Under the pieces are notes generated by a model that had not been told where the DNA came from, ran no database searches, and saw only the letters and a list, made by a program, of their open reading frames with translations. Source: Hyposmocoma kahamanoa (Eukaryota > Arthropoda > Insecta > Lepidoptera > Cosmopterigidae). From it: a stretch of 64,000 nucleotides of DNA. This document shows positions 47,501 to 58,150 of this stretch, one piece after another. The stretch is taken from NCBI RefSeq assembly GCF_003589595.1, contig NW_020655740.1, forward strand, positions 368,286 through 432,285, written 5' to 3'. The translations under genes and the position numbers were made by a program. Positions within the stretch are counted from its first letter, which is position 1. Every line of letters starts with the position of its first letter.

Positions 47501-50500
47501 TCTACTCTTCTTCTGCGTCCCGTTCACTACCCTTCATAATGCAGAAAACGTCATCAACATATAGTTTCCATAACTGCACTGCAAATGGTTGCAGATCTAT
47601 ACTGGCCTCAAAGTGTTCCATCCAGATATTTGCCATGAACGGGGCTACAGGGCTACCCATGGCAACACCGTCGACCTGGAGATAATGCTTCCCACGATAC
47701 AAAAAGTACCTGCCATCTAAACAGTTTCGTAGCAACACCATGATTGACTCCAACATCTCACTGTCTCGAAGCCTCTTCCTAATAACCTCAGGACATTCTT
47801 TTACGGGAACATTGGTGAAAAGTGATTCTACGTCAAAACTCACCATTATATCGTCCGGATCCAGCTTACTCTCCTTGAGAATGTCTATAAAATGACGAGA
47901 ATCCCTCATAAAGGACGACGTTCTACCTACAAGCGGCTGCAGCACTGATGCAACTTTTTTTGCAAGGTCATAAGTGGGGGAGGTATTTTGATTTCAATTG
48001 GCCACAAAGGCACACTGGTTTTGTGTACTTTAGGCAATCCGTCCAGTCGAGAAACGTTTAAAGAGTCTACAAACGAAATTAATCGATGACTTTTTTAAGC
48101 TTAAATGGGAGTATTATAAAATTTCACATTATGCGTAATTTGTTTCATACAATTAATATTACTTTTACGACTTTCATGTGACAAAAGCACTTTTAACGTA
48201 TGATCACATGTGACTTTGTTATACCAAAGGTACGATAATTATACTGTGTAAACGTTGACAAAATTTTATTTGTAATGTGTCGATGATGCAAACGATGGCC
48301 TAAGATTCAGAGTGCGAGTTGCGGGAGAACTGCTTTTCTCGCTTAGAGAATGTGGTACTGTCGCTCTCACGCAAGACGCGACTCGTTTTTTGTAGCTAAA
48401 TTAATATCAAGTGACGGGGCGAACAAGTCGTGCGCCTGATGGTTGGCTACACGCGTGTCCATAACAGTTGCAGTGCCATTCAGAGCTTTAATCGCAAAGT
48501 TCTGAGGGGCACTACCACTGCGCCCGTCACCCTGAAACATTAGTTGACAAGTGCCATATGGAACACAGTAATGCTGACATTACTGCAGAAGTAGGTAAGA
48601 TGGCAGTACTTTCCTGCCGAACTCTTTCACAAGGAACTCTACTGCTGTTAAAGTGCTAGCCGTGCTGACGACCACCTAACCAACCTTTTGGTTCGGGGAG
48701 CTTTTTTATGCACTCAACAGAAATTTGAAAAAGAATTCCCGCGTTTTGGTTATAGTTTGTATTTATGCAATGCTATTAAAGGTCAAATTGGCTTAGAAAG
48801 TTTCTTAACACGTCATTCATTAATGGTGCAATAAAGAAATCATAACAATAAGCTTGTTGAACGCCTATCTTCACACTGATCTACTCAAAACCAAATCGAC
48901 GGGCGTCAGGTCTACAACGAAATACGATATACTGCGTGACAACGAAGCTCATATGACGGCTATCGTATCTAATTTTGACATTATTTTCATAGTCAAACTG
49001 ACATGTGTAATACGTATGAGCTCCATTGTCACTTTGCATGTCGTGTTAGCCGTCCAAGTATTTTAGTGTATCGACAGTGCAATACCATAATTAAGGCATA
49101 AAACGGGGTGTTTTTATGCATTTGCAGTCTGTAGTCTGGCATCCCTGGCGCAGCGCGCTACTGGGAGTGGGCGTAGCAGTCTCCGACTATCGGACAATAG
49201 TCATCATGTGGGACACCCCATCGAATAAACTGCACACAGATCTCGCAACCTACTACAAATACAATTTAGATTGCATGCTGTTCAGCCACAGGACTGGAGA
49301 GATGGTGCTCAGTTTGTGGGACCCAGGTACCGGACCTTAGTGCTTCAACGATTTAATTATCCTTCGCCTTTCAAGTATCGGGAGACTAGACATAGGCTGG
49401 GGTGACATAATGGTTCGTACGAAGAGTTTTACTTTCAAATTTATATGGCGAAAAGCTATAGAGTCGAATTCATTCATTGCAGACTTGTTCCCTGAGTGGT
49501 ATAACTTGCGCCTTTTCAAAGCGAGATTGAATAGGCATTATTTTATTTATTTTATTTTACAATATTAGGGAAACTAACAGCTAGGTATTTAAATAGTTAC
49601 AAAAATAATTATTGATCGCCAATTACAAGTTTCCATAGATAAGTTAAGAGTTAAATTCTACGTTAGAACTGTATACAAACGTTGAGAGGAAAAATAAATC
49701 AAAAAGATAAATTCTAACTTGAATTACCTTTTAAGGAAAAGAATGAGAAAACTGATTAAAGAGTAGTTGCTTAAGTTGGTTTAAAATTTGACTTCTAGCC
49801 AGGTCAGTGCAACACCCGAAGGCTTCTACGCAGTTGTTCGTGATAAGTGACCCGACAACGGTAGTGGACCAGTCGGGCGATGGCCGCGGCGACGTGGACC
49901 GCGTGCAGACCATGGTGTTTAGCCCTGACGGGACTAAACTGGGTGATTATCGAAATTTACAAGTCTGTTATGGAATTTTTATGTTTAAATTTTCTTCTAC
50001 TCATTACAAACAATTTCGGATTTCGGGGTTCGGATCCGGGGGTTACCACCTCTGAGTTTCTAGGAATTTATGTGCGAAACATACTTTGAAATTTATCATG
50101 AGCTTTTCGGTGATGAAACTTGCACGTCTAAGAAGATTAACTACCCTCGGAAAACGTGTCAAGTCCCCAACCCGCATTGGGCCAGTGTGGCGGACTACGG
50201 TCAAAACCTTCGCCTGAGAGGAGACCCCCCGCCCAGCATTAGGACGTACACATGGGTTGATCACGTGTCTTAGAGACAATCTTGGTACTGCACCGTCCTG
50301 GAGCAATACGGTGTTTCTAACGATAACGGGCAGCTGTGTTTTCATTCGCTATAAAAAATATAGTGGGTAGTGCACGTGAGTGCGAATGACGGTTGCGCGA
50401 AAGCTTAAATGCGCGATAGTTCATTTGCACGAATGGCTGCAGGTTGTTGCGATTCATTGCAATGCAAAGCTTTCATAATAAACTATACGTTTATTTTTTT

Positions 50501-51179
50501 AAAGTTTATTACGGTGTACTTGCAACAATCAACTTGCCTTCCAGCTTTCGCAAATGTCTCCGCGCTATCGTCATTCGCGCAAATCAACTAGCTTTCGCGC
50601 AACCGTCTTCGCACTGTCGTCTTTCGCGTAATCGGCATTCGCACTCCTCACTTAGAACCTACACCCAAAAATATTAAGTTTGTTGCTGGCGTTTACGATG
50701 GAAACACCATGAATTGCTAAAGTTTAAAAAATTAAAATAATTTTTTACTTAGACTGAACTTCACTGTTGATTGGCGATACAGGATAGAGAGAGATGCTGA
50801 TGTTACTAAAAAATACTAATAATAATAATTAGTAGCAACATCTTTAGGGACACCGTGTGTCTCTACAACTACAATACTGATATCGGAGTGTAATGCTGTG
50901 TAACTTGTATCAGCAATGAAAGCATTTTGTACTATGCAAATAACTTGCTTCCCCTTAGCAGGATAATCTCTATATATATAATTGTTCAGTGTTCAAATTG
51001 GTAGACGTTATATGCTATTGCATGTTCTATTTTTAGCGACAGCTACTGCCGACGAAGACTTGTTAATCTGGAACTTTCTCCCGGAAGATAAAACTAAAAA
51101 GAAAGTAACAAAATCGAGGAGATTCTCAACTATGCCGGTGTACATGGACCTGACAACACAGGGATTTGTTTTACGTTAA
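41542..51179 (+). CDS. cort: Cortex: divergent Cdc20/Fizzy-family WD40 protein
   Basis: Adaptor that activates the anaphase-promoting complex in the family at large; in Lepidoptera cortex is a wing-pattern locus. Exons: 41542-41571, 42874-42984, 43345-43531, 45353-45513, 46559-46707, 47162-47378, 49128-49326, 49808-49942, 51037-51179; 443 residues, with all phases and AG/GT borders consistent. Residues about 18-25 ([10 protein letters not shown]) match the C-box of APC activators (DRFIPxR). WD40 blades begin at [18 protein letters not shown] and continue with [62 protein letters not shown] and [13 protein letters not shown]. The protein ends in LR instead of the usual IR tail. Divergence from Fizzy and Fizzy-related, and the overall length, favour cortex. 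The start is the first ATG giving an in-phase spliced frame; upstream noncoding exons are likely but not identified. Polyadenylation signals follow at 51222-51251. Confidence 0.85.
42090..42560 (-). pseudogene. piggyBac-like transposase N-terminal remnant in cortex intron 1
   Basis: The minus strand reads [20 protein letters not shown] at 42501-42560, then, after a stop and frame change near 42360, [16 protein letters not shown] and [14 protein letters not shown]. The last motif matches the piggyBac-family pattern in which PxEYFxxFFxDEI follows a low-complexity acidic N-terminus. The catalytic core is missing. A pair of CCATTGTCTGATAAC-like inverted pieces (41913, 42637) may mark its ends. 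Confidence 0.5.
43050..43220 (-). repeat. Family B repeat copy in cortex intron 2
   Basis: Minus copy: CATAACAGTTGCAGTGCCAC, TCAGAGCTTTAAATCGCAAA and CACTGCGCCCGTCACCCTGA. It fills about half of this short intron (42985-43344). Confidence 0.65.
43532..45352. other. Cortex intron 3, no clear nested gene
   Basis: 43700-43870 resembles retroelement-end sequence also seen near 28840-29000 (CTTGATTATGATTGCCTC, GCACTGTGTGTGTGTGT). The rest shows no conserved ORF or microRNA-like precursor that I recognise. Confidence 0.4.
45838..46283 (+). repeat. MITE family D, well-preserved copy in cortex intron 4
   Basis: From CAGTACAGAGTACTAAAAAA to TTTTTTGAAGTCGGTT, nearly the same along its length as 8206-8643 apart from small indels. 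Just upstream, 45537-45560 (GCCTCCGTGGCCGAACGGTA) is a SINE family A head fragment. Confidence 0.7.
46960..47140 (+). repeat. Repeat family I, copy 1, in cortex intron 5
   Basis: TTATTACAGCGTAGGTATTT and GAGAGTGATGTATCTGTTA recur at 57085-57140 with a shared GGCGGGCAAC-like upstream piece. Unknown class. Confidence 0.5.
47470..48090 (-). mobile_element. Penelope-like reverse transcriptase fragment in cortex intron 6
   Basis: The minus-strand ORF 47502-47945 encodes RT motifs in the Penelope order: [35 protein letters not shown], and the catalytic YVDD box in [12 protein letters not shown]. Upstream on the minus strand, in another frame, [14 protein letters not shown] matches the conserved GLPKxHK motif; a single frame change separates the two. 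No endonuclease part here. Antisense to cortex. Confidence 0.8.
48410..48660 (-). repeat. Family B repeat copy in cortex intron 6
   Basis: AAGTGACGGGGCGAACAAGT, CCATAACAGTTGCAGTGCCA, CACTGCGCCCGTCACCCTGA and GTAGGTAAGATGGCAGTACT are complements of family B. Confidence 0.65.
49330..49545 (+). mobile_element. LINE ORF2 C-terminal fragment in cortex intron 7
   Basis: The plus strand reads [19 protein letters not shown] near 49485-49540, the conserved C-terminal tail of a LINE (YNLxxFKxRxNRHxF), with degraded sequence upstream. The family is related to the fragment at 3359-3821. Confidence 0.5.
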
Positions 51180-51221
51180 AATATTTTAAGAATTTTGTAA
51201 ATTTTAAGTCGCTATTGGTTG

Positions 51222-51251
51222 AATAAATATTTTATAATGTATTTAAATAAA
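51222..51251 (+). terminator. Cortex polyadenylation signals
   Basis: AATAAA at 51222-51227 and again at 51246-51251, 43 and 67 bp after the cortex stop. The spacing is suitable for the 3' end of the transcript. Confidence 0.6.
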
Positions 51252-51416
51252 GTTAATTTATAATGATCATGAATGTTTGCTGGTTTTCAAATAAATGGAT
51301 TTCTTATATTAATAATAATAGTTTTTTTTTTTTTTTTCATTTAAGACAACATGTATTGTAATTGCAGCCACCATTTATATAAATGTAACAAAATGTTTTT
51401 ATTATACCAAATCTTA

Positions 51417-51687
51417 TGGCGCATCCACACATGCCGCCGGGTTTCAGACCGCCTTGCCGCTGAATGCAGGCCGCCGGCTTTACCGGCCGCCTGCAGATGC
51501 GGTTGCAATGTTCGCAGTAGTGTTGTTAAATTATTTTATATATGAATACGACTACACTACCACTCCGTATCGAAGCCGCAAGCAAACTGCCGCCGGCAAC
51601 CAAAAGCCACGCGTGCCGCGGCTGAGATGAGGCAAATGCCGGCGGCACGGCCGCCGGCCATGCCGCCGGGCATGTGTGGATGCGCCA
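51417..51687. mobile_element. GC-rich MITE with TTA target duplication
   Basis: Ends TGGCGCATCCACACATGCCG and GCATGTGTGGATGCGCCA are inverted. TTA occurs on both sides (51414-51416, 51688-51690), as in PIF/Harbinger-type insertions. The interior is rich in GCCGCCGG blocks. It sits inside the terminal repeat of the neighbouring element. Confidence 0.75.
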
Positions 51688-52065
51688 TTAGAATAATAAC
51701 GCATATAATGATAGTTTCATATCAAACGAACTGTCACAAGTGAGGCAAAAATCAAATGTGAATGTAGGCTAGTTTTGGTAGTAGGTTAATTTTCGGTTTT
51801 AGTGAATATTTATATAAAAATACAAGTTGAAACGCGTTACTTCCTTGTGGAATGTGATGTTAGTATCTATTTTATGTTTGTCTGACGTATTTTTACACTC
51901 ATTTACCGCACAATTCGTCATTTTTAGCTAAAATTCTGGAGCTGTTCGCGGTGCAAGTTGACCTTGAGCACTGACGGCCCGCCCGCTCGTGTAGGCCCGT
52001 TTGGCGCGCTTCAATTTGCCTCACTTAGCGTGTGCGGACTAGGTTTCTATGCGTTATTATTCTAA
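51688..52065. mobile_element. TIR element family K, copy 1
   Basis: 16-bp ends TTAGAATAATAACGCA and TGCGTTATTATTCTAA are exact inverted repeats. The interior is almost identical to 62666-63074 (for example CAAACGAACTGTCACAAGTG, GCTGTTCGCGGTGCAA, TCGTGTAGGCCC). No coding capacity. Confidence 0.8.
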
Positions 52066-52300
52066 GTACCAAATGACGGGATGAACAAGTCGAGCGCCGT
52101 CCACAGCAGTTGCAGTGTCACTCAGAGCTTTAAATCGCAAAGACCTGAGCAGCACTGCCACTGCGCTCGTGACCCTGAGACAAGTCCCATGTGCTTGTAA
52201 TTTCACCAGCACCCTTCAAAATCCTTAGCCTACATGCAGTACTGCTCGCGTTACTGCTAGGTGGCAGAAATAGGTTTTCTCCTTTCACAAGGTGCTCCTA
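52066..52300 (-). repeat. Family B repeat copy
   Basis: CAAATGACGGGATGAACAAG, CACAGCAGTTGCAGTGTCAC and CACTGCGCTCGTGACCCTGA. It begins immediately after the family K element. Confidence 0.65.
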
Positions 52301-54161
52301 CGAAACGACGTTTTTGTAATGGCGTAACATAGGTGCACATACAAAAAAAATATCGGTCGGTTAAAAAACTAAGTTCACTAGTTAAAAAATCAGGTTAAGG
52401 CTATTCTTTACTAGAGAGAATATAACAGTGATTGAAATAATAAGCTCATTCAAACAGGTATAATATTTTATTCACCAATCATCTTAACAGCTAATCATTG
52501 CGTATTGCCAACAAATTAATATATTTGAGGAATACATTATGTACTAATAGTGACGTGCTTTGTTCCGGGTCGCCATAACCGAGAATGGGAATATAATACG
52601 TTCCTTTAAACAATACTGATCAGTAATTGTATGTACATACACGACTGTACTCCACTCGTCTCTCGTGTAGGCCCAAAGCTCGTCGACTATTTCTAAAATA
52701 AATCGATCAATCAAATGTTTACTTGACAAAGTAAAATCCAGTATTTTTTTTTTAATTCGGTTATGGTAGTCCCAGAATAAGGCGCGCCTTTTGGTGTCAA
52801 AAATATATTATTATCATACTCATTGTATTAAAGCTTTCTTTTTTAATTTTACATTTGTTAAAAAACATCCCGGGTGCAGTCGACGAGAAAGTATGGGACA
52901 CCATTCGTAACGAGACGTTGCGTGCGGCACGATACAGATACGTACATATGTCTGAACATCTTAGGAAATTTTGTAATCATAACAACGTACAAATTAGATA
53001 CGAGCCAAAAAACTGATCGCGCGTCTTCCGGAAAATTCTCGAGAATTCCCGCAGCTACGGTATCATATTGACATGAGGTTCATTATGCTATGCACAATTT
53101 CGTTACAAAAATTCTCTTTCAAACATGTAATATAATAATAAAAAACCGCAGACTCGCAGCACTGCCTGTCACTCAGTTGTGTGTGTGTATGTATATAACA
53201 AACAGTGCAAAGAGACCATAGCTCAGCGTCGGTGTTGACTTAAAAGCAAACGGCTGGTTTTCAGTTAAAACGTAGAGGGTACCGCGAACAACCAGATAGC
53301 TGGCGCCGTTTGCATGTTGTTCAATAACTTAGCAAATAATCATTTGGATACTAAATATCATTATGTGTTTTTTTCTTTGTGCAACAAAGAATTATATATA
53401 AATCAGTAACATCATAAACAACAGCTACTTTTCTTCCATGACGTTTTAAAAAACTTAATAAATTAACCAAAAATAAACATTTTCACCTCACTAGCTCGGA
53501 AAGATTAGAAATCTGCGCGCGAAAGCGTCTTTTGCACGCTAGAGTGGAGTTTTTGAAATTCGAACTTGACGATGGACTGTGGTGCACCTTCCGATGAAAA
53601 AAAAAATTAAACATTGCTGATATAAATAATATAAATCTTATGATGGTTGACATTAAATTGACAATGTTAGCTACTTGTGTTTATTAAATTATTTTAATTC
53701 GTGAATAGTCACTCAATCACACAAAATAAATGTACAAGCAAGAGAGGAAGATGTATTATAGAAAAAGTAAAAATATATTAATTAAAATTAAAAGTGATAT
53801 ATGACGAGTTAGACAATTTGTTTTTCCAAACAGAATAATAATAGTAGTAATAATAATAATAGTAGTAGTATGATGTGTTTGAATGTGTATCTATTACTGT
53901 ATTTTCGTTATCGCTTCTAAAATACAAAAAAAGATGAAAAAACAAAAGAGGTAGCTTAAATGTTACTCCCATTTTATTTTTTTTTTAATAAGCGGTACGA
54001 GTAGGTATTTTTTTATTCTCGAAACTATGAACACCGGGCAGTTGGCTGTATGAGTTTTTCTTTTGCCTGTTTACATAGTTCACTGTTAGTAGGTAGATTT
54101 AAAAGTTTAGAGAAAGTTTAGAGAAGAGGACTGTAATGGATTTTCCCACTTACTTTTCAGG
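52301..54161. other. Intergenic, AT-rich with one microsatellite
   Basis: 53833-53870 is an AAT/AGT trinucleotide repeat. No conserved ORF, no splice-linked exons, no clear RNA gene. Confidence 0.45.
53833..53870. repeat. AAT/AGT microsatellite
   Basis: Interrupted runs of AAT and AGT units, giving the poly-tyrosine shadow ORF on the minus strand. Confidence 0.85.
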
Positions 54162-54169
54162 CCTTGACC

Positions 54170-54449
54170 CATTGACTTACAATTATATGGACGTCGGGTC
54201 CGCGCTAAAAAGTGTCCGAACTTATAGGGCGTTAAAATCGTATACAGAGCGTCATTCACGCTCTAGTCTTCGTTTGTTCGACTGACAGCGAAGCAAGCAA
54301 AATTAGACAGTACTGCGATGACATTACAATTTAAATTCAACGGTTTAGCTTTTTCATATTCCTTTACATGTCACTACGTTTAAATAGGTTGACTTGGGAC
54401 ATTTTTTTCGTGGTTTTTGTATTAGACCCGTCGTCCATTTATTTGTAAG
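54170..54449. mobile_element. hAT-like MITE family J, copy 1
   Basis: It begins CATTGACTTACAATTATATG, and the right end CCATTTATTTGTAAG is its inverted partner lacking the last six bases. CCTTGACC flanks both sides (54162-54169 and 54450-54457), an 8-bp target duplication typical of hAT. Confidence 0.7.
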
Positions 54450-54693
54450 CCTTGACCGGTAAGAAGTCGCACGGTCCATAAATGACAAACTTTCCGTGTT
54501 CGTTTTTCGAAAATAATGTAAACATTTCCGAGCATTTTTGAGAAAAACCTATTTATTTTTGTATGAAAGTAAAACATGATGAACAAAAGTTTGTTGCTTA
54601 TGATGTTAGTAACATAGATAACCGTGCGAGGTTTTTAGTATTTTAAAAATAGCTCCGTATAAGTAATACGGCAAGCTAGCAACATAAAATGAC

Positions 54694-55150
54694 ATATCGA
54701 CTGTGAACTGGCAATCGGTACTATCTCAATTTTGACAACTTTACAAGATGATAAAAAAAAAATTGTTTGCGTCATTTATATAGCATCTGGTACCAGCGTA
54801 TTTTTATTACACATGTATGTATGGTACGTACACTACGTATTTTTATTTCATAATCCATTGACTTACAATTATATGGACGTCGGGTCCGCGCTAAAAAGTG
54901 TCCGCACTTGTAAGGCGCTAAAATCGTATACAGAGCGCGACACTCCGCTTTAGTCTTCATTTGTTCTACTGACAGCGCGATACTGCGATGACATTACAAT
55001 TTAAATTTCGAATAGGTTGACTTGGGACATTTTTTTCGTGGTTTTTGTATTAGACCCGTCGTCCATTTATTTGTAAGTCAATGTCATAATCCTAAAGTTA
55101 AAAAGTTGTCAAAATTGAGACAGTACCGGTTGCCAGTTTACAGTCGATAT
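54694..55150. repeat. Foldback element containing MITE family J copy 2
   Basis: 54694-54745 and 55098-55150 are inverted copies (TATCGACTGTGAACTGGCAA versus TTGCCAGTTTACAGTCGATA; TCTCAATTTTGACAACTTT shared). The family J element lies between the arms, so the foldback is older. Confidence 0.65.
54856..55083. mobile_element. hAT-like MITE family J, copy 2, complete
   Basis: Ends CATTGACTTACAA and TTGTAAGTCAATG are exact inverted repeats. The 8-bp target duplication TCATAATC lies at 54848-54855 and 55084-55091. Interior shared with copy 1: GGACGTCGGGTCCGCGCTAA, TTGACTTGGGACATTTTTTT. Confidence 0.85.
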
Positions 55151-55249
55151 CTAGTCAGCCGAAGGTCGCGCTCCGGCAAAAATGACGTCAAAAAACAAAG
55201 ATCTGCAAACACAAGTCAAAAAACAAGCATATAGAAAAATTCGTAAGGT

Positions 55250-55320
55250 TCGTTCCGTAGCTCAACTGGGAAAGCATCAACTACGGCATGGTGAAGGTGC
55301 TAGTTCGAATCCAGCCGGAT
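55250..55320 (+). repeat. tRNA-like SINE head
   Basis: GTTCGTTCCGTAGCTCAACT and GTGCTAGTTCGAATCCAGCC resemble tRNA D-arm and T-arm. The stems do not close into a full cloverleaf. An A/T-rich tail follows. Confidence 0.55.
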
Positions 55321-56149
55321 CAAATGAATTTTTCTTTGCATTAACAATTATTAGAGTAATTTCACAAAAAAATAATTAATTAATAATAATAATAACAATA
55401 AATTGAATATCATGATAGTAAAACATAGTGAAATTCTATAAACTTATTATTACAACATAAAGTGATTGACGGTTTGACCGTATACTACCACCTCCCCTGT
55501 TTACAATACAAACAATATACAATTATTATACAGTAACGTGACAAGCAACCCCGACCAGGGGGGCTACTCCGTCCGAAACAATTACGTACTGACAAATAAG
55601 TAATATTCGACCAAATTACAAGAAGCTTGATGCGAATGAAGCTGCAAACTTGACATTGTCTTGATTTGCTCGAGTATTACTTATTTGACAAAATTTGTTT
55701 CGGATGAATGTAGGACGGAGAATGGGAGTAAACTCCCTGTACCCATTCAAAAAAAGTTAATTTAGTAATATAACCCAGGACATCCTTATCTAGTGCCCGC
55801 AGTGCCAGCCGGTAACACTGAGGTTGTCGGAATCACTTAAAGATCCACTGTCTATTGTGCTCTACACCTAAATTTTGACTACTTATTAAATCCACGTGGT
55901 CACAGACGTCCCAATGTAGACGATTTTAAATGGCTTCACATTATTCAGCCCCTTACAACTTAACCATAAGAGACGCATGCACGGCAGTGTAGTAATACTT
56001 TAATTCAGCCATGAAATATTCACGCTGCTGTCTTAGCAGAATTGGCGAGCGCTAAGCACCGCTTCTTGAATATGATTGTTTTAATTCGTACAAGGTCATT
56101 TAGCTTGCATATCATGTACGACCAGGGCCCCCAAGTCTGCTAACTTTCC
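55321..56149. other. Intergenic, nothing recognised
   Basis: No conserved ORF. 55560-55600 and 55620-55720 share an inverted piece (CCGTCCGAAACAATTACGTA / AATTTGTTTCGGATGAATG), possibly a decayed foldback. Confidence 0.4.
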
Positions 56150-56850
56150 TGAAACCATTGGATATTGTAATTACATTGAGATTATATTACAATTATGACA
56201 ATATTTTACCCAATACACACACACGCACACACATTTTCACACACACACCCATTCACACACAAAAACCACTCAAGCACTCACTCTCTCTCACGCTCACACA
56301 CACACACACACACATAAAAATGAAAACACTAACTTTTTTAATTACTCCCTATTGTACAAACTCACATATTATGTGCAAAATAGACCTAAGTAAAGAATAC
56401 TTTAACAGAGAGGTGGAGACCAGGAGTCCTAAGATACAAGGTTTTCCTAGTTTAGGTTCCTGTCTCTCACATACATTAAGTTGTTAATTCCTGCTGTAAA
56501 TTAGTTTTTAATCGATATTTGCGAGAGAAGATAATCAACTATTATTTGATAGTCTACTAAAATCTAGTTGCAATGGCAGTTGAGTCTGAACAGAGCATCA
56601 GTGGAATGGCACCGATGGCATTCATTCATTTCATCACATGCCTTATTAAAATTACCATGGAAATTACTATTAAATAGCTTAATTTTTATCATGTTTAACC
56701 AGCAATTTAGTCTTCTATCATATTTAGTAAACTATGTCATCGACGTGCCATCGAAGAGCAGAATACCAAAAAATTACAATGGTAGTAGTTGTAGCTCAAC
56801 CAAAAAATTACAATGGTAGTAGTAGTAGCTCGATGGCTAGCCACGAACAA
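56150..56850. repeat. Repeat family F, copy 2, with CA microsatellite
   Basis: AAATCTAGTTGCAATGGCAG, TTACCATGGAAATTACTATT and GCAGAATACCAAAAAATTAC match the order at 18150-18480. CCAAAAAATTACAATGGTAG appears twice in direct order (56764, 56799). 56213-56314 is a CA-rich microsatellite. Confidence 0.6.
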
Positions 56851-57947
56851 GCAACTACTCTTGCCTTTTGAGCAGAATACCAAACCAAGCCTACGTCACT
56901 CGCTCGTGGTTACGTGATTAGTGCCTACCGCTGAGTGTATCGCCGGCAGTGCAAGCGCCCAGACAAATCTTTCATTTACTTTACAATCCTTGTATAATCG
57001 CATTATACAGCATTCGATTCCGCCCGACTGCTCACGGCGGGCAACCGTATTTTAACCTCTCTCATTTTTTTCGATAGTCAAATTTAGTAGTCTATTATAG
57101 CGTAGGTATTTTAGTTTCTGTATGAGAGTGATGTATCTGTTAACTATTAAGTAATCTGTGACCAAACGTACAAAATGCCATTGACACTCTGTGGACACAC
57201 AACTGAGATGATTAAAAAATAACAGACTTGGGACCCTGGTAAACTCATTGCAGCAGCCACCAAAGACCAAGACGTACCAATGTCAAACCCTCTTCCAACA
57301 TTCAGGCATATCTTGGTGAATACAAAAATTTATGAGTTTCTCAACCACATTACAATCAGTCATCTACCAACCAACGACTCGATCACCTTATAACCACCAT
57401 GGCGCACCGGTCACCACGACTAACCTCACCTGCGCCATGGTACACTCATCCCAGAACCACCCAAAGGCCCTGATACTAACGCCTACAGCGCAAAAGACTT
57501 AACATCTCTGGCTTAAATAATCCTTTGTCTAACCTTAAACTAATAGAGACCAGATACTGCCATGAAGCGGCTGAGATTACTTAGCAATTAGCTACAATGC
57601 ATAGAAACAATCGAAGTCAGGAAAATATTTGAGTTCTGATACAACAGGTCAATTGCTACTGGTGGCAATAATGAAGAGCTGAGCAAGCTCTGAATGGAGG
57701 CAGGCAAGAACGAAAACGGCTAGGACAAAACCTATCGAGACCGGCCCTTTAGCAAAGGCAGAACTATTCTTGCGAATAAACCTGACTCTGATATCGGATT
57801 GGTCCCATTCGAAGGTATTTCTTGTGGACGCTACCATCCTTACATGAAGAAGGTTTCCCGAAACCGAGAAACGTCGGAAGTTCTCGAAGCATGAGTGTTG
57901 GTGGCAATTGTGTTCACCGCTAACGGGTTAATTCCAGCCGACCTTTT
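56851..57947. other. Intergenic, includes repeat family I copy 2
   Basis: 57010-57160 corresponds to repeat family I (see 46960-47140). 57300-57900 has unusual, moderately GC-rich sequence with no motif I recognise. Confidence 0.4.
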
Positions 57948-58150
57948 AAATATTAGACACCATCACATAGATTGCTCTAATCCTAAAGCACTTCTTTTAT
58001 GAAAACCGGAACCAAACAACGGTGTCACAAATACCCAGACCCGAGACAGTTTAGAATAGTTAGTTGTTCTATACGGACCCGATGGGGTTCGAGGTCCTCA
58101 AAGATGGCGACACCATGAAAACCGTTGTGCAAGCTCGACCACATCATTCC
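57948..58150 (-). repeat. tRNA-derived SINE (family C), diverged copy
   Basis: AGATTGCTCTAATCCTAAAG, AACAACGGTGTCACAAATAC and CTATACGGACCCGATGGGG match the order of 26471-26672. Confidence 0.6.

Noticed and set aside
49799..49807. Alternative splice acceptor CCAG at 49799-49802 for cortex exon 8
   Set aside because: Using it gives an in-frame stop soon after; the acceptor ending at 49807 keeps the frame open and matches the WD40 pattern.
41542..51179. Annotation as Fizzy/Cdc20 or Fizzy-related
   Set aside because: Blade sequences are far more diverged than those highly conserved proteins, and the C-box and tail are altered; cortex fits better.
53833..53870. Poly-tyrosine protein on the minus strand (53778-53972)
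   Set aside because: Produced by the trinucleotide microsatellite read in one frame.
56213..56314. ORF 56158-56487 with histidine/threonine repeats
   Set aside because: It is the CA microsatellite in frame within repeat family F, not a gene.
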